The position numbers were made by a program, and so were the translations under genes. A DNA stretch of 64,000 nucleotides, from NCBI RefSeq assembly GCF_018129005.1, contig NZ_JAAEDL010000006.1, positions 1 to 64,000 of the forward strand. The letters run 5' to 3'. The notes under the pieces are model-generated. The model did no database searches. It was not told the DNA's origin and was given only the letters and a program-made list of their open reading frames with translations. Shown here piece by piece: positions 1 through 10,544 of this stretch. The DNA comes from Neoroseomonas eburnea (lineage in GTDB: Bacteria; Pseudomonadota; Alphaproteobacteria; Acetobacterales; Acetobacteraceae). Numbering within the stretch: position 1 is the stretch's first letter; the number at the start of each line of letters is the position of its first letter.

Positions 1-761
1 AGGAAGGCGTTGGCGGAGGCGATGGTGGCCTCGAAGTCCTTGGCGAGACGTCGGTTGCGGCCGATCCAGGCGAAGAAGCGCTCGACCACCCGGCGGCGGG
101 CATGAACGGCGAAGCCGACTTGATCCTTCGGCTTGCGGACGATCTCGACGCGGATCGCGGTGGCGCTGGCGACGCGGTCTCCGGCGTAGCCGCTGTCCAT
201 GAAGGCCAGTTGCACGAAGGGCCAGCGGCAGCGCGACATCCGCATCGGCGGCGGTGCGCCGTCACGGTCCTGGATGCTGGCCGGATGGTTGTCCAGCGTC
301 AGGCCGCGCCCGTCGGTGTCCACCATGGCGTGGCGCTTGCGGCCTTTGATCTTCTTGCCGGCGTCGTAGCCGCGCGGGCCGCCGCTCTCAGTGGTCTTCA
401 CGCTCTGGCTGTCGATCACCGCCGCCGTCGGGCTGGCTTCGCGGCCAGAGCGCTCGCGGTCGAGCATCACCAGGTGATGGTTGATCGCCTCGAACACGCC
501 GCCATCGCGCAGCCGGACGAACCAGCGGTAGACCGTGCGCCAGGGCGGGAAGCTGTCGGGCAGCAGGCGCCAGGCGCAGCCCGCGCGCAGAACGTAGAAG
601 ATGGCGTTGGCGCTCTCGCGCAGCGGCCAGGCACGCCGTCGCCCGCGGCCGGGTTCGCCGGGCAGCAGCGGTTCCAGGATCCGCCATTCGTCGTCCGTCA
701 GGTCACTCGCATAGCGCAGCCCCGCGCGGCTATGCTGCCGCCGGGTGGCCGGGGTCCACAT
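1..761 (-). CDS. IS5-family transposase (C-terminus beyond window edge)
   Basis: The frame starts at ATG 761 and stays open for 253 codons to the window edge. The N-terminal helix-turn-helix region (residues about 20-80) carries LTDDEWRILEPLLP and the W/RTVYRWF pattern of IS5 transposases. The catalytic domain has all three acidic residues: D117 in AVIDSQSVK, D189 in FMDSGYAGD and E227 in RRVVERFFAW. No frameshift is seen, unlike members that split the transposase into two overlapping frames, so the enzyme could be active. It cuts and pastes its own element. Only the last few residues are missing. The family call is firm; the subgroup (IS427 or IS1031 type) is not resolved. Confidence 0.85.
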   Translation of the reverse strand, partial: MWTPATRRQHSRAGLRYASDLTDDEWRILEPLLPGEPGRGRRRAWPLRESANAIFYVLRAGCAWRLLPDSFPPWRTVYRWFVRLRDGGVFEAINHHLVMLDRERSGREASPTAAVIDSQSVKTTESGGPRGYDAGKKIKGRKRHAMVDTDGRGLTLDNHPASIQDRDGAPPPMRMSRCRWPFVQLAFMDSGYAGDRVASATAIRVEIVRKPKDQVGFAVHARRRVVERFFAWIGRNRRLAKDFEATIASANAF

Positions 762-844
762 CGCGTCGTTCGTCCAAGGTGTCGCAACCCGGTCGAATCA
801 CGATGCAGCCCGGCCATCCACCCCCCCCACAGGCTCATATCGAA

Positions 845-863
845 CGTGTTTCGAGACAGCCTC
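845..863 (-). repeat. Right terminal inverted repeat of the IS5-family element
   Basis: On the minus strand this reads GAGGCTGTCTCGAAACACG and lies 84-102 bases upstream of the transposase start, where a terminal repeat is expected. The boundary at 863/864 is set by the GAGG end and the adjacent TTAA. The partner repeat is outside the window, so the match could not be checked. Confidence 0.6.
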
Positions 864-1124
864 TTAACGTCCGCTTTCAAGATCGCCGTACCAAGAGCAG
901 ACCTACCGCTTCCGGCCAGATCCGGCCGCAACTCGGGCGACGAACTCGGTGAGAACGGCCATCGTCGGAGCACCTGAACTTTCCGCTCGACTTCGTCGTG
1001 GCGGGAAGCATTGGTGCTGACGCGGCGCGGGTGAGGGAGCCCGCAGCAGCAAACCCGGCAAATCCCGGGCTTCGGGTGGTGGGAGCGCCGCATGGAGCGG
1101 CGTCCCGCACAAGGAACCATCCAG

Positions 1125-1727
1125 ATGTCTGACACTAAGACCCTCACCGTCGCCCAGCTTCTGATCCTCTCCACCGCCGCGCAGCGACCCGACCACATGG
1201 TCCTCCCCCTGCCCCCGACGATCCGCGCCCGCGGCGGCGCCCAGCGCAATCTGCTCGGCGCCCTGCTCAAGATGGACCTCGTCGCGGAGGTGCCGCTCGA
1301 CGATGCGAGCATCGCCTGGCGCACCGACGAGGCCGGCCAGCACCACGGCCTGCGTATCACCGCGGCGGGCCTTGCCGCTGCGGGCGTCCATGAGGATGCG
1401 ACGGTGGAGACGACAGATGCTGACGCCGACACCAGCACCGGAGGGGTCGTGGGTTCCATGAGCGGCGATGCTGGCACGACCGAGGAGCCCGCCGCCGAGC
1501 AGGGCACGCAGGAAGCCCCACCCCGCCATCCGACCGGCAAGCTGGGTGAGGTGCTGCAGGCGATCTCGGCCGAAGCCGGTGCGACGCTGGCCGAGATCAC
1601 CACGCTGACCGGCTGGCTGCCGCACACCGCCCGCGCCGCCGTGACCGGCCTGCGCAAGCGGGGTTTCGATGTGGCACTCATCCAGCAGAACGGCCGCAAG
1701 GCCTACCGCCTGACGGCGGTGGACTGA
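1125..1727 (+). CDS. DUF3489 domain protein of a recombinase cassette
   Basis: The start ATG 1125 is chosen because AAGGA lies 9 bases upstream; the longer frame from 1092 lacks such a site. The 200-residue product has an N-terminal part (about 1-95) beginning TKTLTVAQLLILSTAAQRPD, and an acidic, Thr/Ala-rich linker (about 95-135). Its C-terminal helix-turn-helix-like DUF3489 domain (about 140-200) contains LAEITTLTGWLPHTARAAV and GLRKRGF. From family knowledge, such proteins sit upstream of DUF2924 and large serine recombinase genes in many alphaproteobacteria. The domain looks like a small winged-helix DNA binder, so a role as regulator or accessory factor of the recombinase is inferred; no function is established. 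Confidence 0.75.
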   Translation: MSDTKTLTVAQLLILSTAAQRPDHMVLPLPPTIRARGGAQRNLLGALLKMDLVAEVPLDDASIAWRTDEAGQHHGLRITAAGLAAAGVHEDATVETTDADADTSTGGVVGSMSGDAGTTEEPAAEQGTQEAPPRHPTGKLGEVLQAISAEAGATLAEITTLTGWLPHTARAAVTGLRKRGFDVALIQQNGRKAYRLTAVD

Positions 1728-1739
1728 GGAGGGGGCAGA

Positions 1740-2223
1740 ATGCCCCGGCCACGTAAGGTAGGCTCCGACCTGCCCGGCGATGAATCGCCTGCCGCCGCGC
1801 GGCGGCAGGAATGGGAACGCCTGCATGGCATGGTGGCGCCCGCCGCGCTCAGCCGCGACTTCCTGGAACGGGACATCGCCTATCGCCTGCAGGCGGACCA
1901 ACACGGCGGGCTCAGCGCCGATGCCCGCCGCCGCCTGGCCAACCTGGCCAGCGGCGATCCCGGGAGGGCAGGGGAGCCCCGAGTTCCGACGCCGCGGATC
2001 AAGGCGGGCTCGACCCTGCTGCGGGAATGGCACGGCAGGACTTACACCGTGCTGGCCCTGGATCAGGGTTTCGAGATGGCGGGGCAGCGCTTTGCCTCCC
2101 TCTCGGAGGTCGCCCGCCACATCACCGGCGCCCACTGGTCCGGGCCGAGGTTCTTCGGCCTCCGGCGGGGAGGCGGAACGATGGGTTCTGCCCGTTCTGG
2201 TCACCATGCCGAGGGGGCGCGCG

Positions 2224-2231
<8 letters not shown>
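1740..2231 (+). CDS. DUF2924 domain protein of a recombinase cassette
   Basis: This 163-residue protein starts 12 bases after the DUF3489 gene and overlaps the recombinase start by 8 bases, so the three genes form one operon. The DUF2924 core (about residues 75-140) is recognisable from STLLREWHGRTYTVLALDQGFEMAG, here split for clarity as STLLREWHGRTY and VLALDQGFEMAG, and from the end motif SLSEVARHITG..WSGPRFFGL. The N-terminus has the usual W/L-rich region ending LSRDFLERDIAYRLQ. No catalytic residues are evident. The family co-occurs with large serine recombinases; a recombination directionality or DNA-tethering role is plausible but unproven. Confidence 0.78.
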
Positions 2232-3966
<1,735 letters not shown>

Positions 3967-4281
3967 GCCGGAATGGCTGCGGGCTGCCGTTGCACCGACA
4001 GCGTCTCTTAGCCTCCCGAGCACGCCAATGCGCGTCCGGCATGCCAGAGCGGGAGCGAGTGCGCCGGGACCTACGCCACTCCGCGGACCTGGCAACTGAC
4101 CCCATCCGTACCTGCCGAAATGGCCTCGAGAGACAGAACCGGCATTCGGCCCGCTGAACCCGGCGGGCCAGCGTCTCTCAGGTACAAATCGCCGGAGCCC
4201 CTCGCGTGTCGGGCCGGAAAGCCGGGCCTTTCGCGGGCTAGGGTCGCGGACCCGGAAATCGTCCGCGACACCGCGACTGCG
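3967..4281. other. Non-coding stretch between recombinase and tRNA-Gln
   Basis: About 315 bases with no credible gene; the short open frames on both strands have no family features or ribosome sites. It holds two hairpins: a 7-bp one (GGCCCGC / GCGGGCC, 4148-4169) and a 9-bp one at 4243-4269, described separately. If the cassette is integrated here, one attachment half-site should lie in this stretch. I saw no direct repeat of the tRNA 3' end within the window. Confidence 0.5.
4243..4269 (-). terminator. Hairpin downstream of tRNA-Gln, probable terminator
   Basis: GTCGCGGAC and GTCCGCGAC form a perfect 9-bp stem with a 9-base loop, 12 bases beyond the encoded CCA end of the minus-strand tRNA. 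There is no clear T-run, which is common in high-GC genomes, so the terminator role rests on position and stem strength. Confidence 0.5.
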
Positions 4282-4356
4282 TGGTTGGGGCGCCAGGATT
4301 CGAACCTGGGAATGGCGGTACCAAAAACCGCTGCCTTACCGCTTGGCGACGCCCCA
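4282..4356 (-). tRNA. tRNA-Gln (anticodon UUG), CCA encoded
   Basis: Read on the minus strand from 4356, the gene begins TGGGGCG and ends CGCCCCA, A, CCA, giving a full 7-bp acceptor stem that includes the U1-A72 pair typical of glutamine tRNA. The anticodon loop within GGTTTTTGGTACC places TTG at the anticodon. The T arm contains GGTTCGAATCC. The total is 75 bases with the CCA in the DNA. It lies between the mobile cassette and ispE, with its 3' end facing the cassette. Confidence 0.93.
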
Positions 4357-4376
4357 TCCGTCCTGCCTCATAGCCC

Positions 4377-5258
4377 TCACCGGCCTGCCCCGTGAAGCCC
4401 CCCGCCCCAGCGCCACCAGGCGGCCGGCAGCCGTTCCGCCGCGTACTCGGCAGAACGAGGCTCGGCGAAGAGCCCGAAACAGGTTGCGCCGGAGCCGCTC
4501 ATGCGTGCCAAGAGGCAGCCAGGCAGGGCCCGCAGCGTTCCCACCACCTCTGCCACCACGGGGCAAAGCGCGGCCGCCGGCGGCTCGAGGTCGTTCCGTA
4601 GTGCCGCGAGATCGCGCGCCATCGCCGCCGCATCGGGCCATCCCGCGGGCAGCAGGGCTGGGGCCGAGAATCCACCCTCTCGCGCCTTGAACACCGCCGG
4701 TGTCGCCAGCGCGATGCGCGGATTGGCCAGCACCAGCCCGCAATCCGGCAGGCGCGGCGCGGGCGAAAGCGCCTCCCCGATTCCCCCCATGCGGCAGGCC
4801 CGGGATGCGATGCAGGCGGGAATATCGGCGCCGAGCGGCAAGGCAAGCGCCGCCAGCCGTGCCTGCTGCCAGTCTAGTCCCCACAGCGCGTTCAGCGCCC
4901 GCAGCGCTGCAGCCGCATCCGCGCTGCCGCCGCCGATGCCGGAGGCGACGGGCAAGCGCTTCTCCAGCGCCAGCGCGGCACGCGGCGGAATCCCCGCTGC
5001 GGCGGCTAGGGAACGCGCGGCGCGCAGCACCAGATTGTCGGGCTCGGCCATCAAGGCCGTCGCCTCCGGCCCCGAGAGCGACAACTTCAGGCCGTCCGCC
5101 GGCGCCGCCGTCACCGCGTCCGCCGCGTCGGCGAAGACCACCAGGCTGTCCAGCGTATGGTAGCCATCCGCCCGCTGGCCGGTCACGTGCAGGTACAGAT
5201 TGACCTTGGCGGGTGCGGCCTCGACGCGCGGCGCGGCGGTCGTCGGGGCACGGTTCAG
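4377..5258 (-). CDS. ispE: 4-diphosphocytidyl-2-C-methyl-D-erythritol kinase
   Basis: IspE phosphorylates the 2-hydroxyl of CDP-methylerythritol with ATP, the fourth step of the MEP isoprenoid pathway, in the cytosol. GHMP-kinase features are clear. The N-terminal [10 protein letters not shown] carries the conserved Lys, and the ATP loop [18 protein letters not shown] follows. The [11 protein letters not shown] segment holds the catalytic Asp, and [11 protein letters not shown] lies near the end. The conserved part starts right after the upstream gene's stop. In this frame the only ATG is at 5363, deep inside that gene; no GTG or TTG lies between. A CTG at 5258 overlaps the upstream TGA as CTGA and has GGAG 8 bases upstream, giving 293 residues, the usual family length. 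I therefore place the start at CTG; automated calls may use 5363. Confidence 0.85.
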   Translation of the reverse strand: MNRAPTTAAPRVEAAPAKVNLYLHVTGQRADGYHTLDSLVVFADAADAVTAAPADGLKLSLSGPEATALMAEPDNLVLRAARSLAAAAGIPPRAALALEKRLPVASGIGGGSADAAAALRALNALWGLDWQQARLAALALPLGADIPACIASRACRMGGIGEALSPAPRLPDCGLVLANPRIALATPAVFKAREGGFSAPALLPAGWPDAAAMARDLAALRNDLEPPAAALCPVVAEVVGTLRALPGCLLARMSGSGATCFGLFAEPRSAEYAAERLPAAWWRWGGGLHGAGR

Positions 5259-6955
5259 CGGCGGTTCTCCGCCACCGGGTTTGCGGGCAGGCCATTGCGG
5301 ATCTTGGCCTCGATCCTGGGTCCCTCGTCCCCTTCCGGACCGAGGGCGAGCGCGCGCCGCCACTGGAACTGCGCTTCCCGCTGCCGGCCGGCCACCCAGT
5401 AAACATCACCAAGATGGTCGTTGATCACGCTGTTGCGCGGTTCGAGTTCAACGGCGCGCTCCAGCCACCGCAGCGCGCCAGCGGTATCACCAAGCTTGTA
5501 GAGTGCCCAGCCCAGGCTGTCGGCGATGTTGCCGTCCTGCGGGCGCAGCGCCACCGCCCGCTCGAGCATGCGGCGCGCCTCGGCCAGATGCTCGCCCCGC
5601 TCCACCCAGGTGTAGCCGAGGTAGTTCAGCACATAGGGCTGCTCCGGGCTGAGCTCCAGCGCGCGGCGGAAATCCGCCTCGGCATCCGACCAGCGGTTGT
5701 CGCGTTCCCGCGCGATGCCGCGCGCATAGAAGAGAGGCCACTGCGCCGCCGAGGGCGCCGGGACGCGCCGGATCGCCTCGTCATAGGCGGCGGTGGCCTC
5801 CGCCCAGCGCTGCCGCGCGCGCAGCATGTCGCCAAGCCGGGCATGGGGCTGCGACGCGCTGGGAAAGATCGTGGCGACGCGGCGGAATTCGGCCGCCGCT
5901 TCATCCGGCCGGTCCAGGCGATCGAGCAGCGCGGCGCGCCGCAGCCCCACCATGCCGGCCAATGGGTCGTCTGCGGCGATCTGGTCGAGCTGCGCCAGCG
6001 CGGCGGCATGCTGCCCCTCGTCGGACAGTGCATCGGATGCGAGCAGCAGGGCCGGCGCGAATCCGGGACGAAGCCGCAATGCCAGCCGTGTCAGTGCCAG
6101 CGAAAACTCCGCCGCCCCCTGGCCGCGCAGCGCCCCGGCAAGGGCAAGGTGCGCCTCGGCCATGCCCTCCACCGGGGAGGCAACGGCCCTGCCCACCATC
6201 ATCTGCCGCAGCCCGGCCTCGCCGAGCGCGAGGGCGATGTCGTCCTGCCCGCGGGAGAGGGCGTCCACCAGTCGCTCGGCTTCGCCTTCCTTGCCGTTGC
6301 GGGCGAGGATGCCGCCGGCGATCTGCACCAGGCGCAGCGTCAGCGGCTGGCCGTCGCCGATGGCGATGCGCACGAAGCGCTCCGCTTCCCGCGCGCGGCC
6401 GGAGAGGTCGCAGATCAGCGCCGCATGCAGCGCGTAGAGCGTGCGCAGCCGCCCGCTCTCCGACAGCGGGCGCAGCAGCGCCACCGCCGCGTCCGTCTGC
6501 CCCTTGCCGTGCAGCACCCAGGCGAGCAGCATCGGCTGCAGGAGCTGTGAGGCGCCCTGCCGCGGCAGGGCGCGGACCCGCGCCTCGGCACGATCCCAGC
6601 GGCCGGCCTGCGCCTCGCTGCCCGCGATCAGCATGGCGGCGAGCGGGTTGTCCGGCAGGCGCCGCGCCAGGCGCACGGCCTCCGGCCGGCCATCGAGCAG
6701 CGTCGCGACGAAGGCCCGCTGCACCACCTCCGGCTGGTCCGGATCCGCACGCAGCGCCGCCAGCAGGCTGTCGGCGGCGACCCTCGTGTCGGATTCCGAG
6801 GTGGCGAAGCGCCCCGCCAGGTAGGCGCCGAAGGCGTTGCTCGGGGAAGGCGCGAAGGTGGTTTCCCCCGCCCTCCCCCCCTCGGCGGCGCCACAGGCGG
6901 ACAGGAGGGCCACGGCCAGGAGCAGACAGCGGGGCGACGGGAAGGACAGGATCAT
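5255..6955 (-). CDS. TPR-repeat lipoprotein
   Basis: This is a 566-residue protein with a signal sequence and lipobox ending LLSAC at C21, so it should be lipid-anchored in the envelope. The rest is an array of tetratricopeptide repeats. The clearest lie in the C-terminal 200 residues, for example [25 protein letters not shown], written here as [17 protein letters not shown], and the later units [17 protein letters not shown] and [18 protein letters not shown]. The N-terminal half ([20 protein letters not shown]-like turns) is more degenerate. Proteins of this type upstream of ispE are common in alphaproteobacteria and are thought to act as envelope scaffolds; no specific partner is known. 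It overlaps the ispE start. Confidence 0.8.
   Translation of the reverse strand: MILSFPSPRCLLLAVALLSACGAAEGGRAGETTFAPSPSNAFGAYLAGRFATSESDTRVAADSLLAALRADPDQPEVVQRAFVATLLDGRPEAVRLARRLPDNPLAAMLIAGSEAQAGRWDRAEARVRALPRQGASQLLQPMLLAWVLHGKGQTDAAVALLRPLSESGRLRTLYALHAALICDLSGRAREAERFVRIAIGDGQPLTLRLVQIAGGILARNGKEGEAERLVDALSRGQDDIALALGEAGLRQMMVGRAVASPVEGMAEAHLALAGALRGQGAAEFSLALTRLALRLRPGFAPALLLASDALSDEGQHAAALAQLDQIAADDPLAGMVGLRRAALLDRLDRPDEAAAEFRRVATIFPSASQPHARLGDMLRARQRWAEATAAYDEAIRRVPAPSAAQWPLFYARGIARERDNRWSDAEADFRRALELSPEQPYVLNYLGYTWVERGEHLAEARRMLERAVALRPQDGNIADSLGWALYKLGDTAGALRWLERAVELEPRNSVINDHLGDVYWVAGRQREAQFQWRRALALGPEGDEGPRIEAKIRNGLPANPVAENRR
5256..5273 (-). promoter_or_regulatory. Shine-Dalgarno and probable CTG start of ispE
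   Basis: On the minus strand GGCGGAG is followed by eight bases and then CTG, which shares two bases with the TGA stop of the TPR gene. The same bases can fold as GGCGG-AGAA-CCGCC, placing the Shine-Dalgarno in a small hairpin that ribosomes finishing the upstream gene would open. This suggests translational coupling; it is inferred from sequence only. Confidence 0.5.
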
Positions 6956-6991
6956 GGCGCCATCCTAACCGCCGCTCCGGCGCCGCACCAA

Positions 6992-7019
6992 GGTGGATCG
7001 CGCCCGGGGGCGATCCACC
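6992..7019. promoter_or_regulatory. 10-bp palindrome in a divergent promoter region
   Basis: GGTGGATCGC and GCGATCCACC form a perfect inverted repeat around an 8-base GC core. It lies 37 bases upstream of the TPR lipoprotein start and about 170 bases upstream of the aldehyde dehydrogenase start, between divergent genes. An operator for a dimeric regulator or a transcript hairpin are both possible. A second, weaker inverted repeat (TCGCCC / GGGCGA) follows directly at 7021-7034. Confidence 0.35.
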
Positions 7020-7187
7020 CTCGCCCGAGGGCGACCACGACCCAGCGGCTCACCGCTTCGCGACCCGCCGCCCGCCGCCGGGGAGGGGCGGCCAGCCATG
7101 CAGCCAGGGCAAGCCGCGCCATCTGGCCCGGCGCGGGTTGCGGGTCTAGGCTGCGCGCCGAGACCGAAACTTCGGAGGAAGGCGCCG

Positions 7188-8624
7188 ATGTCGTATCCGA
7201 ACGTCCTGCTGCACGTGAACGGGGAGTGGCGTCCGGCCCGCTCCGGCAAGACCCTCAACGTGCTGAACCCGGCCACCGAGGAGGTGATCGGCACCGTCGC
7301 CCACGCCGAGAAGGCCGACCTCGACGAGGCGCTGGCCGCCGCCGACAAGGGCTTCGCGGTGTGGAAGAAGGTTCCGGCCTTCGAACGCTACAAGCTGATG
7401 CGCAAGGCGGCGGACATCTTCCGCTCCCGCGCCGACGAGACCGCCCGTCTGCTGACCCTCGAGCAGGGCAAGCCGCTGCCCGAGGCGAAGGTCGAAGTGC
7501 TGGCCGCCGCCGACATCATCGACTGGTTCGCCGAGGAAGGCCGCCGTGCCTATGGCCGCGTCATCCCGGCACGGGCCGAGGGCATCTATCAGCTCGTGGT
7601 GAAGGAGCCGGTCGGCCCCGTCGCCGCCTTCACGCCGTGGAACTTCCCGATCAACCAGGTGGTGCGCAAGCTCTGCGGCGCCGTCACCACCGGCTGCTCC
7701 ATCATCGTCAAGGCGCCGGAGGAAACCCCGGCCTCTCCGGCCGAGCTGATCCGTGCCTTCATCGATGCCGGCATCCCGGCGGGCGTCGTGAATCTGGTCT
7801 TCGGCGTGCCGGCCGAGATCAGCGAATACCTCATCGCGCATCCGGTCATCCGCAAGGTGACCTTCACCGGCTCGACCCCGGTGGGCAAGCTGCTGGCGGG
7901 CCTCGCCGGCCAGCACATGAAGCGGGTGACGATGGAACTCGGCGGCCATGCGCCGGCGATCGTGTTCGACGACGCGGATCTCGACCTGGCGGCGAAGACG
8001 CTGGCCGGGGCGAAGTTCCGCAATGCCGGCCAGGTCTGCGTCTCCCCCACGCGCTTCCTGGTGCAGGAGAAGCTGTACGACGGCTTCGTCGAGAAGTTCG
8101 TCGCCCACACCAAGACGCTGAAGGTCGGCGACGGCCTGGCCGAGGGCACCACCATGGGGCCGCTCGCGCATGAACGCCGCGTCCCCTGGGTGGAGACGCT
8201 GGTGCAGGACGCGCAGTCCAAGGGCGCCAAGGTGCAGACCGGCGGCAAGCGCATCGGCAACAAGGGCTACTTCTACGAGCCGACGGTGCTGACGGACGTG
8301 CCGCTGAGCGCACGCGCGATGAACGAGGAGCCCTTCGGCCCGATGGCCATGATCTCCCGCTTCAAGGACCTCGAGGAGGTGGTGACGGAGGCGAACCGGC
8401 TGCCCTACGGCCTCGCCGCCTATGCCTTCACGCGCTCGGCCAAGACCGCGAACGCCATCGCGGCGCAGGTGGAGAGCGGGATGATGACGATCAACCACCT
8501 CGGCCTCGCCCTGCCGGAAGTGCCGTTCGGCGGCGTGAAGGACTCCGGTTACGGCTCGGAAGGCGGGTCGGAGGCGATCGAGGCTTACCTCAACACGAAG
8601 TTCGTTTCCCAGGCGGGGCTGTAA
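7188..8624 (+). CDS. NAD(P)-dependent succinate-semialdehyde dehydrogenase family enzyme
   Basis: The start ATG 7188 has GGAGGAAG 6 bases upstream, giving 478 residues, a normal aldehyde dehydrogenase length. The catalytic pair is present: the general base E250 in [10 protein letters not shown] and the nucleophile C284 in NAGQVCVSP. The cofactor loop [10 protein letters not shown] and the oxyanion Asn region TPWNFPINQ are also intact. The protein resembles GabD-like enzymes that oxidise succinate semialdehyde or alpha-ketoglutarate semialdehyde to the acid with NAD(P)+. The exact aldehyde cannot be fixed from sequence. It stands alone, followed by a large inverted repeat that probably ends its transcript. 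Confidence 0.85.
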   Translation: MSYPNVLLHVNGEWRPARSGKTLNVLNPATEEVIGTVAHAEKADLDEALAAADKGFAVWKKVPAFERYKLMRKAADIFRSRADETARLLTLEQGKPLPEAKVEVLAAADIIDWFAEEGRRAYGRVIPARAEGIYQLVVKEPVGPVAAFTPWNFPINQVVRKLCGAVTTGCSIIVKAPEETPASPAELIRAFIDAGIPAGVVNLVFGVPAEISEYLIAHPVIRKVTFTGSTPVGKLLAGLAGQHMKRVTMELGGHAPAIVFDDADLDLAAKTLAGAKFRNAGQVCVSPTRFLVQEKLYDGFVEKFVAHTKTLKVGDGLAEGTTMGPLAHERRVPWVETLVQDAQSKGAKVQTGGKRIGNKGYFYEPTVLTDVPLSARAMNEEPFGPMAMISRFKDLEEVVTEANRLPYGLAAYAFTRSAKTANAIAAQVESGMMTINHLGLALPEVPFGGVKDSGYGSEGGSEAIEAYLNTKFVSQAGL

Positions 8625-8626
8625 GA

Positions 8627-8755
8627 GGTCGGGGGGAAGAGAACTTCCCCCCGAACCCCCCAACCTTCTTTGGCATTTGGAGACTGACTCCGGCTGTCAG
8701 TTCCCAAACGACAGAGAAGGGAGGGGGTTCGGGGGAGGTTCACCCTCCCCCGACC
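8627..8755. repeat. Compound nested inverted repeat (about 129 bp)
   Basis: Several arm pairs nest in one element. The outer arms are GGTCGGGGG (8627-8635) and CCCCCGACC (8747-8755). The inner arms are CCCCCGAACCCCC within 8647-8661 and GGGGGTTCGGGGG at 8723-8735. A central hairpin has ACTGAC / GTCAGT stems flanked by TTTGG / CCAAA. Each outer arm can also fold alone: GGGGGGAAG-AGAA-CTTCCCCCC at 8631-8652 and CGGGGGAGG / CCTCCCCCG at 8730-8752. It fills the whole gap between two genes, begins 2 bases after the stop codon, and probably works as a terminator. It may also be a small mobile palindromic element. Confidence 0.65.
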
Positions 8756-8768
8756 TTTCTTTCGCGCA

Positions 8769-9968
8769 ATGCCGGAACCGGCCTGGCGCGCCCTCTTTCG
8801 CGACCGCGACTTCCGCAATCTCTGGACGGTCGGCCTTGCGGTCTTCGTCGTCCGCTGGCTGGAGACGCTGGCGGTCGGCGTCTTTGCCTATGCGGCGACG
8901 GGTTCGGCCTTCGTCGTCGCGATGCTCACCATGCTGCGCCTGCTGCCCATGGGCCTGTTCGGGGCTTTCCTGGGGGCGGCCGCGGAGCGCATGGACCGCC
9001 GCCGTGCGCTGCTGCTGATCGTCCTGTCGCAGATGGCGACCTCCGCGGTCATCGCCGTGCTGGCGCTGCTCGATGCCGTCGAGGTCTGGCACCTGGCGGT
9101 AGCGAGTTTCATGAACGGCATCGCCTGGGCCTCCGACAATCCGGTGCGGCGGGCGATGATCGGCCAGGTGGCCGGGCCGGCACGGATGGGGGTGGCGATG
9201 TCACTCGACGTCGCGACCAGCAACGGCAGCCGCGTGCTGGGGCCGATGCTGGGCGGGACGCTGCTCGCCGCGATCGGCCTCGATGGCGCCTTCGTGCTGA
9301 GTGTCGTGATCTACCTGCCGGCGCTGGTGGGGACGCTGCGCCTGCCCAAGGCGCCATCCGCACCGGCGGCGACGGCGGCGCCGGTGCTCGCGCGCATCGC
9401 CGAGGGCCTGGCCTGCGTCCGGCAGGAGCCACGGCTCGTCGGCACGCTGCTGGTGACGCTGCTGTTCAACCTGTTCGGCTGGCCTTCCACCAGCATGATC
9501 CCGGTGATCGGCAAGGACAGCCTGGACCTCGGGCCGCAGGGCGTCGGCGTGCTCGCCAGCCTGGACGGACTCGGGTCCTTCTGCGGGGCGGTGACCATCG
9601 CGGTGCTGGCGAAGGCGGGGCAGTACCGCGCGATCTACCTCGGCGGCATCTCGCTCTACTTCGGTATGCTGGCGGTCTTTGCGGTCGCGCCCGATCCGCT
9701 GACGGCGGGTGTGGCGCTGATGCTTGCGGGCATCGGCGGGGCGGGCTTCGCCATCATGCAGCCGACGCTGGTCTTCCTCGCGACGCCGGTCGAGATGCGC
9801 AGCCGGGTCCTGGGACTGCTCTCGGTCTGCATCGGGCTGGGGCCGATCGGCTTCCTGGCGCTGGGCGCGCTGGCGGAATGGTTCGGGGCGCCGGCGGCGA
9901 CGGCCGGCATGGGCATCGCCGGGCTCCTGGCCCTGGCGCTGACGCGGCGCTGGTGGCGGCACATCTGA
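8769..9968 (+). CDS. MFS transporter
   Basis: The 399-residue product has about twelve hydrophobic segments. It shows the MFS loop between helices 2 and 3 (GAFLGAAAERMDRRRALLL) and a second-half equivalent (AGQYRAIYLGGISLYFGM, weaker). The N-terminus WRALFRDRDFRNLWTVG is typical of the drug- and siderophore-exporter branch (MFS_3/EntS-like). It should export a small molecule using the proton gradient across the inner membrane; the substrate cannot be read. No clear Shine-Dalgarno precedes ATG 8769. The next gene begins about 30 bases downstream, so the two may be cotranscribed. Confidence 0.78.
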   Translation: MPEPAWRALFRDRDFRNLWTVGLAVFVVRWLETLAVGVFAYAATGSAFVVAMLTMLRLLPMGLFGAFLGAAAERMDRRRALLLIVLSQMATSAVIAVLALLDAVEVWHLAVASFMNGIAWASDNPVRRAMIGQVAGPARMGVAMSLDVATSNGSRVLGPMLGGTLLAAIGLDGAFVLSVVIYLPALVGTLRLPKAPSAPAATAAPVLARIAEGLACVRQEPRLVGTLLVTLLFNLFGWPSTSMIPVIGKDSLDLGPQGVGVLASLDGLGSFCGAVTIAVLAKAGQYRAIYLGGISLYFGMLAVFAVAPDPLTAGVALMLAGIGGAGFAIMQPTLVFLATPVEMRSRVLGLLSVCIGLGPIGFLALGALAEWFGAPAATAGMGIAGLLALALTRRWWRHI

Positions 9969-10001
9969 TCTGCTTCGCTCGGCGCGAGAATGGAGGACGT
10001 G

Positions 10002-10481
10002 ATGGAAGCATTGCTGCCCGCGGCGCGGGCCCTGGCGGATCGGCTGAAGGCCCGAAAGGAGACGGTCGCGGTGGTCGAGAGTTCGGCCGGTGGGCTGATC
10101 TCGGCGGCGCTGCTCGCCGTGCCGGGGGCCTCGGCGTATTTCCTCGGCGGCGGCGTGATCTACACGAAGGCGGCGCGGGGCGCGCTGCTCGGCATCACCG
10201 ACGCCGAGATGGCAGGGATACGGTCGTCCTCGGAGCCCTATGCCCTGCTGTTGGCGCGCACGGTGCGCGCGCGGCTTGGCGCCGATTGGGGCTTCGCCGA
10301 AACCGGGGCGGCCGGGCCCTCCGGCAATCGCTACGGGGATGCGGCGGGGCATACCTGCCTGGCGGTGTCCGGGCCGGTGGAGCGGGTGACCACCCTGGAA
10401 ACCGGCATGGCGGGGCGGGAGGCGAACATGCGTGCCTTCGCCGCCGCCCTGTTTCGCCTGGCGGCGGGGGCGCTCGGATGA
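10002..10481 (+). CDS. CinA-family nicotinamide-nucleotide amidohydrolase-like protein
   Basis: The start ATG 10002 is preferred over ATG 9990 because GGAGG lies 5 bases upstream, giving 159 residues, the length of a stand-alone CinA C-terminal domain (PncC). Family members deamidate NMN to nicotinate mononucleotide in NAD recycling. The signature that normally reads AESCTGG is here VESSAGG, so the Ser is kept while Cys and Thr are replaced. The following YFLGGGVIYTKAAR and ETGAAGPSGNRYGD segments match the fold. The altered motif may indicate a divergent subgroup with another substrate, so the activity is uncertain. Confidence 0.7.
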   Translation: MEALLPAARALADRLKARKETVAVVESSAGGLISAALLAVPGASAYFLGGGVIYTKAARGALLGITDAEMAGIRSSSEPYALLLARTVRARLGADWGFAETGAAGPSGNRYGDAAGHTCLAVSGPVERVTTLETGMAGREANMRAFAAALFRLAAGALG

Positions 10482-10544
10482 TCCGGGCTTGCGCGAAGCG
10501 CCAAGCGGCCCGACCCTGAAGGCCGAACAGGCAGGGGACGGACC

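Larger units (their letters stand above)
1..863 (-). mobile_element. IS5-family insertion sequence, left part cut by window edge
   Basis: The element is defined by an intact DDE transposase frame running off the left edge and by a terminal sequence starting GAGGCTGTCTCG (read on the minus strand from 863), a form typical of IS5-family ends. The bases next to it are TTAA, compatible with the short T/A-rich targets used by these elements. The other end and the target duplication lie outside the window, so completeness cannot be judged. The element borders a recombinase cassette, which marks this side of the window as accessory DNA. Confidence 0.8.

Noticed and set aside
903-2207. 434-codon minus-strand open frame across the DUF3489 and DUF2924 genes
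   Set aside because: Antisense to two genes with family homology and good ribosome sites; composition is Arg/Gly-rich without domain signals.
4282-4356. tRNA 3' end as attachment site for the recombinase cassette
   Set aside because: Large serine recombinases rarely use tRNA genes, and no second copy of the tRNA 3' end was noticed near the cassette or the IS element within the window.
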